Source of the DNA: an uncultured Prevotellaceae bacterium
GTDB lineage: Bacteria > Bacteroidota > Bacteroidia > Bacteroidales > Muribaculaceae
Assembly: GCA_945645715.1 (NCBI GenBank)
Contig: CALZFJ010000156.1
Location: 1-5,526 of the forward strand
Direction of reading: 5' to 3'
Length of the DNA: 5,526 bases
A program made the position numbers and the translations under genes. The notes under the pieces are model-generated. The model had not been told where the DNA came from. It saw only the letters and a program-made list of their open reading frames with translations, and searched no databases. How positions within the stretch are numbered: position 1 is the stretch's first letter; each line of letters begins with the position of its first letter. This document shows positions 1-5,526 of this stretch, one piece after another.

Positions 1-1014
1 TCGGGTTACTTCAAGTATGTGGAGGGCAACAAAACTATTGTGGCAGAGTTTAGCGGAAAGATTGATGGCACGCCTGTGACGAGCTACAAGGTGCTCACCA
101 ATGCCGTTGCGCGGGGCTATCACCACACTATTACGTTCTCGCTGAAGGACAGCCCGAATCCGCCCGATGAACATGGAACTATCGACACAACGGGTGTATC
201 GCTCGATGCCACAGTTGACCGAGTGGATTTGAATGGCAATGTGAGCCTCGGCGATGAGGAAATCATCGAGCCGGATGCACCGAAGGAATATCTCACTGTG
301 GGAGCTAATGCCCTTTCGTTTGGCTGTGCTGCCGAGCAGAAGACGGTGCAGGTGAAGGCTTCGCACAACTGGACAGTGGAGAGCAGCGCATCGTGGTGCA
401 CAGTGACCAAGACTGCAAGCGGCATCAGCGTGAGCGTTGCAGCCAACAGCGATGCCAACAACGACCGCACCGCCACCATCACAGTGACGATGAACAAGCT
501 CACCTCGACCATTGCAGTGACACAGGCAAAATACACCGAGGCACCGCAAGGACCGACATTTGAAAGTGAATATATCGACCTGTGGAGCGGAGCCTACAAT
601 GACCCGACAGAGTTTGGTCCCGACAAGAAGCCTGCTGTTGTGAATATTTCAGCACCAAAGGGTATCAAGAAATTGCATGTAACTATCAGTTCAGAGACAT
701 TGAGTAGTATGCTTCCAAATGTAGGACTTGCTACTGATTTTGACCTTGCAACCGGACTCTCTGATGATGGCGAAAACCTCACCACCGCCCTTGTGGGTCT
801 TGGATTCCCCGTAGCCAGTGGTGGAACCGCCGACATCAACGGCACCCCCACGCCCTACGGACCTGTGCTAAATCAAACCAGTGTAGTTTTTGATATTACC
901 TCATTTATGGAATTGCTTGTATTGCCTGGTCCCGGAAAATCAGACTTCATAGTGAAGGTTACCGACAATGAAGACAATAAGTCGGAGTGTACAATACGTT
1001 ACGAAGTAAAATAA
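1..1014 (+). CDS. Surface protein with DUF4493-like, BACON and C-terminal Ig-like domains (5' end missing)
   Basis: The reading frame is open from the first base, so the true start, and probably a lipoprotein signal, lies outside the window; 337 residues are visible. Residues 1 to about 88 resemble the end of a DUF4493 domain: beta-rich, with GYHHTITFSL, then GVSLDATVDRVDLNGNV and an acidic linker. Residues 96-178 fit a BACON domain, with the paired tryptophans of HNWTVESSASWCTV, a DRTATITVT strand and a closing IAVTQAK. BACON domains are Bacteroidetes beta-sandwiches thought to bind glycans or mucin. Residues 187-337 form another beta-rich domain ending in FIVKVTDNEDNKSECTIRYEV, similar in layout to residues 232-403 of the next gene's product. 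No catalytic motif is seen. The next gene starts 11 bp downstream, so the two are probably co-transcribed. Cell-surface location and glycan or adhesin function are inferred. GC content falls sharply after the BACON segment. Confidence 0.9.
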   Translation, partial: SGYFKYVEGNKTIVAEFSGKIDGTPVTSYKVLTNAVARGYHHTITFSLKDSPNPPDEHGTIDTTGVSLDATVDRVDLNGNVSLGDEEIIEPDAPKEYLTVGANALSFGCAAEQKTVQVKASHNWTVESSASWCTVTKTASGISVSVAANSDANNDRTATITVTMNKLTSTIAVTQAKYTEAPQGPTFESEYIDLWSGAYNDPTEFGPDKKPAVVNISAPKGIKKLHVTISSETLSSMLPNVGLATDFDLATGLSDDGENLTTALVGLGFPVASGGTADINGTPTPYGPVLNQTSVVFDITSFMELLVLPGPGKSDFIVKVTDNEDNKSECTIRYEVK

Positions 1015-1025
1015 CATTATAGAGT

Positions 1026-3263
1026 ATGAAAAAGATAAAGATATTGGCATTATCGCTAATCGCGACAGTAGGAGCGTTCACTTCATGCTCTGATGACACA
1101 ATAAGAGTGGATGAAGGCGAGGGAAAGATTAACCTCGATGTGACACTCGACAATGATGTGAAAGTAGAGTCGCGTGCCGATGGAAGCGACATCTCGGCAC
1201 TGATGGAGGATTTCCAGCTCTACATATATAGCTCGAAGGGCTTGATTCGCAAGTATCACAAGGCAAGCGAAATCCCCACAAAGGGACTTTGGCTTATCAC
1301 CGGCAATTATCAGGCTGTGGTGTGGGCAGGCGACAGCACCGATGCAAGCTACTCCCACAAATACTTCATGGGAAAAACTGATTTCAAAGTAACAAAGGGC
1401 GACAGCACAGTGGTTACTGTGACAGGAAAGATTCAGAACACTGTGGCATCGGTGGAACTTCCTGCTGCACTGAAGGATCTTATGCCCGACTTGAAAATGA
1501 CCATAGGCACATCGGCAGGAACTCTCGACTTTGATTACAGCAATTATGAGAGTGCCAAGGGTTACTATATGATTCCAAAAGGCGAGACCGCCCTGAAATG
1601 GAAGATTACTGGAACTCAGGAGAATGGTACAGCCTATGTGAAAGAAGGCACTGTTGCAAATGCCAAGGGTGCAACTGAATATCAATTCTCGATTATCTAC
1701 GACCCGAATCAATCGACAGGAGGCACCGGTGGTGCATCGCTCTCGGTGAGCGTAAATGCATCGGAGGTCCCGGTGGGGGAGTCGATTACGGTGACTTCGG
1801 CACCGAAGATTGTGGGAAGCGGCTTTGATATTTCGCAACCCTTCTACTCGGCATTTGAGAAGTTTGAGACCAAGCTGTCGGTGTATGTTACGGCATCAGC
1901 TCAAATCACGAGCATTAAGCTTTCGTGCGACAATGCTGAGGGTTGGAAGGCTGCTACTGGACAAAACTATGCGAGTTTCGACCTTTATACATCTGACCCC
2001 GACCTTATTGCCAAGTTTAAAGATGCAGGAGTGTATCGCCCGTCGAGCAGCGATGCTGAAGGACAGGGTTGCGGATATAATGCCGAAACAAAGGAGGATA
2101 TCCAGAAGATTGTGCTGAGCAAGGCATTGCTTAACAAGTTTGCCAATGGCTCATACAATATCACCATCACTGCAACAGATGCCAACCAAAAGACCCGCAC
2201 AGCAATTCTCGACATTGAGATTTCGGAAGCATCGGTAGTGACAGCCGAGCCACAGTCGTATCGTCAAGCATCGGCAGTTATTTCGGCAAATATCGCCAAG
2301 GCTGAGGCAACAGGCTTTGGTTTTAACTACCGCGAAAAGGGAACAGCCGATTGGATTAGCATAACAGATGTAACAGTTGATGATGCACACACCTTGTTTA
2401 CAGCTTCGTTGAGTGGATTGAAGGGCGGAACTACCTATGAGTATCAGGCGTTCTGTGATGGCTATGTATCTACAGTAATAAAGACAGTGGCCACCAACCC
2501 CAACTTCCAGCTTCCCAACGCAAGCTTTGAGGACTGGCAGACACCGAGCGGCAAGAATGCCTACCTCGTGTATGCCTCGGGCGATGAGATGTTCTGGGAT
2601 ACAGGTAACCATGGTTCTGCAACAATGTCGAAGCAGCTTTCGACCCCCGACAATACATTGAAGCACTCAGGCAACTATTCGATTAAGATGAAGTCGCAAT
2701 TTGTGGGACTTGGCACAATTGGAGCATTTGCTGCCGGCAACCTCTTCATCGGTCAGTATCTCGAGACTATCATTGGCGCAAAGACGGGAGGTGTGATTGG
2801 CTTCGGCCGTCCGTTCACTCAGGACGACGGACCACGCCCAACCAAGCTGCGTGGCTATGTGAAATACATTTGCGGCACAGTGGATTATGCGGCCAGCGGA
2901 AAGATTAACAATGGCGACCCCGATATAGGTGTTATATATGTGGCAATGTTTAATGGCGACAGCGACACCTACACATCAGCCAAGGGCAACAGCTATACCG
3001 GCTGGGGCTCGATAGTGGATACTACCACTGGACGACTCTTCGACAAGAATGCTGCTAATGTGATGGGCTATGGCGACAAGGAGTTCACCACAAGCACCAC
3101 CGGCGACGGTATGGTGGAGTTTGAGGTGCCTATCACCTACAGTGCCGACGGCATGCCACAGCGCATCCTCGTAGTGGCATCGGCATCGAAGTATGGTGAT
3201 TACTTTGCCGGTAGCTCGGGTAGCACCATGTGGCTCGACGACTTGGAACTTGTGTATGAGTAA
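1026..3263 (+). CDS. Surface lipoprotein with DUF4493-like N-terminus and C-terminal PCMD domain
   Basis: This complete 745-residue protein opens with MKKIKILALSL, a hydrophobic stretch and a lipobox-like FTSC with Cys21 as the probable lipidation site. The following SDD resembles the acidic lipoprotein export signal that sends Bacteroidetes lipoproteins to the outer face of the outer membrane. Residues about 30-228 match the DUF4493 pattern (GKINLDVTLDNDVKVESR, a conserved LYIYSSKG strand, GNYQAVVWAGDS). A GGTGG linker near 230 leads to residues 232-403, a beta-rich domain related to the C-terminus of the preceding gene. Residues about 405-490 look like an Fn3-type module (GFGFNYREKG, LSGLKGGTTYEYQAFCDG). 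Residues 493-745 fit the PCMD family (PF13201, putative carbohydrate metabolism domain), from NASFEDW to STMWLDDLELVYE. Despite the family's name no catalytic activity can be assigned, and glycan binding is the usual guess. ATG 1026 is chosen because it directly precedes the signal sequence. It has no Shine-Dalgarno sequence, only AT-rich DNA upstream. Confidence 0.94.
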   Translation: MKKIKILALSLIATVGAFTSCSDDTIRVDEGEGKINLDVTLDNDVKVESRADGSDISALMEDFQLYIYSSKGLIRKYHKASEIPTKGLWLITGNYQAVVWAGDSTDASYSHKYFMGKTDFKVTKGDSTVVTVTGKIQNTVASVELPAALKDLMPDLKMTIGTSAGTLDFDYSNYESAKGYYMIPKGETALKWKITGTQENGTAYVKEGTVANAKGATEYQFSIIYDPNQSTGGTGGASLSVSVNASEVPVGESITVTSAPKIVGSGFDISQPFYSAFEKFETKLSVYVTASAQITSIKLSCDNAEGWKAATGQNYASFDLYTSDPDLIAKFKDAGVYRPSSSDAEGQGCGYNAETKEDIQKIVLSKALLNKFANGSYNITITATDANQKTRTAILDIEISEASVVTAEPQSYRQASAVISANIAKAEATGFGFNYREKGTADWISITDVTVDDAHTLFTASLSGLKGGTTYEYQAFCDGYVSTVIKTVATNPNFQLPNASFEDWQTPSGKNAYLVYASGDEMFWDTGNHGSATMSKQLSTPDNTLKHSGNYSIKMKSQFVGLGTIGAFAAGNLFIGQYLETIIGAKTGGVIGFGRPFTQDDGPRPTKLRGYVKYICGTVDYAASGKINNGDPDIGVIYVAMFNGDSDTYTSAKGNSYTGWGSIVDTTTGRLFDKNAANVMGYGDKEFTTSTTGDGMVEFEVPITYSADGMPQRILVVASASKYGDYFAGSSGSTMWLDDLELVYE

Positions 3264-3268
3264 ACAGG

Positions 3269-3301
3269 CGTAGCGCGTGGTTGCAACGCTGTGTTGCTAC
3301 G
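3269..3301 (+). other. Small imperfect hairpin after the lipoprotein gene
   Basis: CGTAGC (3269-3274) is the reverse complement of GCTACG (3296-3301), and a nested GCGT/ACGC pair (3275-3278 with 3286-3289) could extend the fold with a six-base bulge. It begins six bases after the TAA stop. No T-run follows (AAAAATCC instead), so it is not a terminator by itself. It could protect the transcript's 3' end, be a remnant of a dispersed palindromic repeat, or be chance. Confidence 0.25.
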
Positions 3302-3321
3302 AAAAATCCTATGAATCTATG

Positions 3322-3371
3322 AAATCGTGCTGCTTTGAGGGACACAATATTTCCGCAAGGCAGCATGATTT
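3322..3371 (+). terminator. Putative intrinsic terminator of the lipoprotein operon
   Basis: Bases 3322-3337 (AAATCGTGCTGCTTTG) pair with 3356-3371 (CAAGGCAGCATGATTT) over 16 positions, 14 Watson-Crick and two G-U, around an 18-base loop. The stem is followed by a T-rich but interrupted tract (TTGGTATTTAGGTTTTG). It sits 58 bp after the stop of the PCMD gene and upstream of the next promoter, where a terminator would be expected. The large loop and broken T-run make it imperfect. Its lower stem is A/T-rich, so it might also act on the opposite strand, although no minus-strand gene is seen nearby. A structured regulatory RNA element is the alternative. Confidence 0.55.
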
Positions 3372-3426
3372 TGGTATTTAGGTTTTGTGGTAGTCAGATA
3401 GAGCGGTAAATGAGGGATTCGTGCAG

Positions 3427-3466
3427 AAAATGTGTGGATTCTCACATTTTTCGTACATAAAATGTG
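3427..3466 (+). promoter_or_regulatory. Three phased CRP-like half-sites (putative operator) upstream of the barrel operon
   Basis: AAAATGTG occurs at 3427-3434 and 3459-3466, and its reverse complement CACATTTT lies exactly midway at 3443-3450. All arms are 8 bp and both spacers are 8 bp, so half-sites start every 16 bp and two overlapping 24-bp palindromes share the middle arm. Each palindrome matches at 10 of 12 pairs. The first reads TGTGT, six bases, TCACA, close to the E. coli CRP consensus TGTGA-N6-TCACA with matching A/T flanks. The array ends 8 bp before the -33 element, and the two palindrome centres lie roughly 70 and 55 bp before the expected transcription start, a usual place for an activator. 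The Crp/Fnr-type regulator is inferred from similarity only. Alternative RNA hairpins are less likely because the site lies upstream of the predicted transcript. Confidence 0.5.
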
Positions 3467-3474
3467 TTTTACGC

Positions 3475-3505
3475 TTTGCCGGAGACCTGAAATTGCGTAA
3501 CTTTG
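3475..3505 (+). promoter_or_regulatory. Bacteroidetes-type promoter of the barrel operon
   Basis: TTTG at 3475-3478 fits the -33 element and TAACTTTG at 3498-3505 fits the TAnnTTTG -7 element used by the Bacteroidetes primary sigma factor; the 19-bp spacer is standard. Transcription should start roughly at 3509-3513, which is at or a few bases before the ATG at 3512. The unit would therefore have almost no 5' untranslated region. The element matches the family consensus at every defined base, so the call is firm apart from the exact start point. Confidence 0.78.
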
Positions 3506-3511
3506 ACCAAA

Positions 3512-4333
3512 ATGAAGATTAAATTGAAGAAAATTCGGATATATGCCTTTACCTTGCTTGCTGTGCTTGCATCGGCACAAGAGCTGTGTGCTGCCGATAT
3601 GCCAGGCGAATCAACCGAAACGCCGGTGGTGGCTGATGCTGTGGAGGGGGGCGGTGTGCAATTGGAGGAGTTCAGTCGCAAGATAGAGCAGCGCACGTTT
3701 GTGCCTAAGGGACAGTGGGTTGCCGGGCTGAGTGTGAGCTTCTCGCAGAGCAACCAGAACAACTACTCCTTTCTGATAGTGGAGGGCATCGACGGCGACA
3801 CTTACAGCTTCAAGGCTACGCCGATGTTGTGCTACATGGTGAAGGACGATATGGGACTGGGCGGAAAGCTTGAGTACTCGCGCAACCGAATACGCCTGGA
3901 TAATGCCGACATTGTGCTCGACTCTGAAACCGACTACAGCAACGAAAACCTTTACAGCATATCGCAAGGCTTCTCGGGAATGGGAATTTTCCGTAACTAC
4001 ATCAACCTCGGGCGCTCCAAGCGTTTCGGTATCTACAATGAGGTGCAGCTCAAACTGGGCTACACGGAGTCGAAACTTAGCAATGGCACCGGCAAGGACT
4101 TTACGGGCACATTCTCGCGCAGCTACAGTGCCGGTCTGGCAGTGGCTCCGGGACTGGTGGTGTTTCTCAACAACTACTCGGCACTTGAGGTGAATGTGGG
4201 AATTTTGGGCTTTAACTACAACTACACCAAGCAGATAACCGATCAGGTGAAAATAGCACACTTGCACACCAAGAGTGCCAACTTGCGACTCAACCTGCTC
4301 TCTATCTCATTTGGTGTGGCTTTTTATTTGTGA
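3512..4333 (+). CDS. Predicted small outer-membrane beta-barrel protein (short N-terminus)
   Basis: The 273-residue product starts with a basic MKIKLKKIR and a hydrophobic core (YAFTLLAVLASA), with probable signal peptidase I cleavage after ASA or CAA (residues 22 or 28). After a linker of about 35 residues, the barrel begins at F63 (FVPKGQW). It contains about eight amphipathic strands, including WVAGLSVSFSQ, YSFKATPMLCYMV, MGLGGKLEYSRN, FGIYNEVQLKLGY, ALEVNVGILGFNYNYT and a last strand SISFGVAFYL that can serve as the C-terminal assembly signal. The layout resembles the broad OmpA/OmpX-like barrel-domain group, and homologues of unknown function are familiar in Bacteroidales. It is a clear paralogue of the next gene. 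ATG 3512 is preferred: the in-frame TTG at 3503 lies inside the promoter, and the next ATG follows the signal peptide. No ribosome binding site is visible. Function is unknown; a transport, adhesion or envelope-stability role cannot be told apart from sequence. Confidence 0.92.
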   Translation: MKIKLKKIRIYAFTLLAVLASAQELCAADMPGESTETPVVADAVEGGGVQLEEFSRKIEQRTFVPKGQWVAGLSVSFSQSNQNNYSFLIVEGIDGDTYSFKATPMLCYMVKDDMGLGGKLEYSRNRIRLDNADIVLDSETDYSNENLYSISQGFSGMGIFRNYINLGRSKRFGIYNEVQLKLGYTESKLSNGTGKDFTGTFSRSYSAGLAVAPGLVVFLNNYSALEVNVGILGFNYNYTKQITDQVKIAHLHTKSANLRLNLLSISFGVAFYL

Positions 4334-4342
4334 TGAGTGACG

Positions 4343-5425
4343 ATGACTACGATAGAACGATACATCTTGAAATTGCTGCTTGTGCCGGCTATGATGCTGC
4401 CACTGAGCCTCGCCGCTGCCGACGAAACACCGCAGCAGCAGGCTGATCGAGCCGCCGAGCAAGCCCGCATTGCCAATGCCAACGCTCAGGTAGCACTTGA
4501 GGCGGCACGCCGTGCCCAGGAGTTTGCCGATGCAGCCCGTCGCGAGGCTGAGGCGGCTGCGCAAGCCGTTCGCCGTGCCGACTCGCTGGGACTGAATCTC
4601 GACAGTGTGGCACGACCGGAACACATATCGCAGCCCGTCTCGGTGAGCCAAGTGGCTGAACAGATGCACCAGAATGCCGACTCACTGCTCCTGCAGGAGA
4701 GGGTGATTGTGGGCAACGACACAGTGCAGCTCATTATTCCCGAGCGTAACTTCGGTCGCTACGATCGCGGACTTTTCAATTTCCTTTTCATTCCCAAGGG
4801 TAAATGGGCTTTCGGACTCACGGCGTCTTATGGCGAATTTGACACCGAAGATGTGCAGATGCTGTCGTTTCTTAAGGATTTCAACTTCAAGGGAAGTATG
4901 TTCTCACTCAGCCCGAGTGTGAGCTACTTCGTGCGCCACAATATGGCGGTGGGAATGAAACTTGGCTATTCGCGCAACAAGTTCACCTTGGGCAGCCTCA
5001 GTGTGGATATCGACGACGACATCAATTTCTCGCTTCGCGATGTGGATTATCACACCGAGGACTACTCGGCATCGGTGTTCCTGCGTCGCTACATCGGACT
5101 CGACAATAACCGCCGCTTTGCCATATACAACGATGTGGAGCTGAAGTTCTCGAGCGGTAATGGCACTTTCACGCGCCTCTACAACGATGAGCCGAAGGAG
5201 ACACGCACTCTCAGTACCAAGGCGAGCCTCAATTTCTCGCCGGGCGTGTGTGTTTTCATTCAGGAGTATGTGAGCTTCAACATTTCATTCGGAGTGTTTG
5301 GAGTGAACTACACGCACGAGACGCAGCGCACCGACGGCGTGAATGAGGGTAGCCGTTCGGGACTTGGGGCAAGCTTCAAGTTTAACCTATTCAATCTGAA
5401 TATGGGTGTTGCGGTGCATATTTAG
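4343..5425 (+). CDS. Predicted outer-membrane beta-barrel protein with N-terminal alanine coiled coil
   Basis: The 360-residue product has a signal peptide (ILKLLLVPAMMLPLSLAAA, probable cleavage after residue 26). Residues 31-80 then form an uninterrupted helix with no Pro or Gly and 20 Ala in 50. A strict 3-4 heptad runs from A34 to A79 with Ala at 13 of 14 a/d positions and Val76 at the other. Arg, Glu, Asp and Gln fill most of the remaining positions, as in Ala-zipper coiled coils such as Lpp. A linker of about 68 residues leads to the barrel at F149 (FIPKGKW), again with about eight strands ending in FNLNMGVAVHI. It shares F[VI]PKG[QK]W, GxKLxYSRN and RRFxIYN[DE]VxLK-type motifs with the preceding protein. 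It starts 9 bp after that gene's stop, which suggests one transcript and possibly coupled translation. ATG 4343 is chosen over the in-frame GTG 4337 because it directly heads the signal peptide. The helix should lie in the periplasm. Function is unknown. Confidence 0.93.
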   Translation: MTTIERYILKLLLVPAMMLPLSLAAADETPQQQADRAAEQARIANANAQVALEAARRAQEFADAARREAEAAAQAVRRADSLGLNLDSVARPEHISQPVSVSQVAEQMHQNADSLLLQERVIVGNDTVQLIIPERNFGRYDRGLFNFLFIPKGKWAFGLTASYGEFDTEDVQMLSFLKDFNFKGSMFSLSPSVSYFVRHNMAVGMKLGYSRNKFTLGSLSVDIDDDINFSLRDVDYHTEDYSASVFLRRYIGLDNNRRFAIYNDVELKFSSGNGTFTRLYNDEPKETRTLSTKASLNFSPGVCVFIQEYVSFNISFGVFGVNYTHETQRTDGVNEGSRSGLGASFKFNLFNLNMGVAVHI

Positions 5426-5430
5426 TGTTT

Positions 5431-5508
5431 AGGTAAGAGGTTTTTTAAAGGTATGATGTAAGAGGTAAGGGGGTTTTTAAAGGTAAGAGGTAAGGGGTAA
5501 GAGGTAAG
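5431..5508 (+). repeat. Degenerate (A/G)GGTAAG heptad repeats, intergenic
   Basis: Four heptads run without a break at 5481-5508 (AGGTAAG, AGGTAAG, GGGTAAG, AGGTAAG). Further copies lie at 5456-5462 (ATGTAAG, diverged), 5463-5469 and 5431-5437. A longer unit is superimposed: the 22 bases at 5432-5453 recur at 5464-5485 with two differences, a 32-bp period that includes a T-run followed by AAAGGTA. The tract begins 5 bp after the stop of the second barrel gene. No hairpin terminator or reading frame is seen in it. It looks like the slippage-prone, strand-biased (purine-rich) repeats common between genes in some Bacteroidales; whether it has a function is unknown. Confidence 0.8.
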
Positions 5509-5526
5509 AGAGCCTTGAGGTTGAAG

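Noticed and set aside
1083..1838. Long minus-strand open frame (251 codons) across the lipoprotein gene
   Set aside because: It is rich in Cys, His and Arg with no coherent domain, and lies wholly opposite the DUF4493-like region, so it is a shadow of that gene.
3379..3387. TAGGTTTTG as a second -7 promoter element in the intergenic region
   Set aside because: It has one T too many for TAnnTTTG, no matching -33 TTTG at the right distance was seen, and it lies in the T-rich tail of the hairpin.
3427..3466. The half-site array as a CRISPR-like array or RNA switch
   Set aside because: The units are only 8 bp, alternate in orientation and have 8-bp spacers, and the site is upstream of the predicted transcription start, so a DNA operator fits better.
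3503..3511. In-frame TTG start for the first barrel gene, three codons before the ATG
   Set aside because: The TTG is part of the TAACTTTG -7 promoter element, so it would lie at or upstream of the transcription start, and the ATG at 3512 gives a normal signal peptide.
3611..4267. Long open frame on the minus strand (218 codons) across the first barrel gene
   Set aside because: It is antisense to a well-supported gene, has no signal or recognisable domain, and its length is explained by the codon bias of the plus-strand gene.
4333..4342. ATG at 4333 overlapping the previous stop, and GTG at 4337, as starts for the second barrel gene
   Set aside because: ATG 4333 is in a different frame from the barrel protein. 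GTG 4337 is in frame but adds only two residues and has no better upstream signal than ATG 4343.
5431..5508. GGTAAG repeats as a CRISPR array
   Set aside because: The units are 7 bp and mostly contiguous, without unique spacers of uniform length, so they are a simple tandem repeat.

Overview
The window is a piece of a Bacteroidales chromosome. Three signs support this: DUF4493-, BACON- and PCMD-type surface proteins, found almost only in this order; a promoter of the Bacteroidetes type (TTTG, 19 bp, TAnnTTTG); and gene starts without Shine-Dalgarno sequences. The family is less certain. The medium GC content and the low-complexity GGTAAG repeats would suit Muribaculaceae or a relative, but this is inference.

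Region 1 (1-3263) holds two co-directional genes 11 bp apart. The first is cut by the window's left edge. It carries the end of a DUF4493-like domain, a BACON domain and a C-terminal beta-sandwich-like domain. The second is a complete 745-residue lipoprotein: lipobox Cys21 followed by SDD, a DUF4493-like region, a domain related to the C-terminus of its neighbour, an Fn3-like module and a C-terminal PCMD domain. Both look like cell-surface proteins of the glycan-binding or adhesin kind, probably made from one transcript.

Region 2 (3264-3511) is a 248-bp intergenic stretch with three layers. First comes a 16-bp imperfect stem with a U-rich tail, the likely terminator of the first operon. Next is a set of three 8-bp half-sites (AAAATGTG / CACATTTT / AAAATGTG) spaced exactly 16 bp apart and resembling CRP-type operators. 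Last is a clear Bacteroidetes promoter whose -7 element ends only 6 bp before the next ATG.

Region 3 (3512-5425) holds two genes for paralogous outer-membrane proteins, each predicted to form a small barrel of about eight strands, separated by 9 bp. The second differs by a long N-terminal extension with an almost pure alanine heptad coiled coil (13 of 14 a/d positions are Ala), resembling an Ala-zipper periplasmic stalk. The pair is probably one transcription unit driven by the promoter in region 2.

Region 4 (5426-5526) is non-coding and dominated by degenerate heptads of the form (A/G)GGTAAG.

The most unusual items are the Ala-zipper barrel protein beside a stalkless paralogue, the evenly phased CRP-like half-sites, and the apparently leaderless start of the barrel operon.
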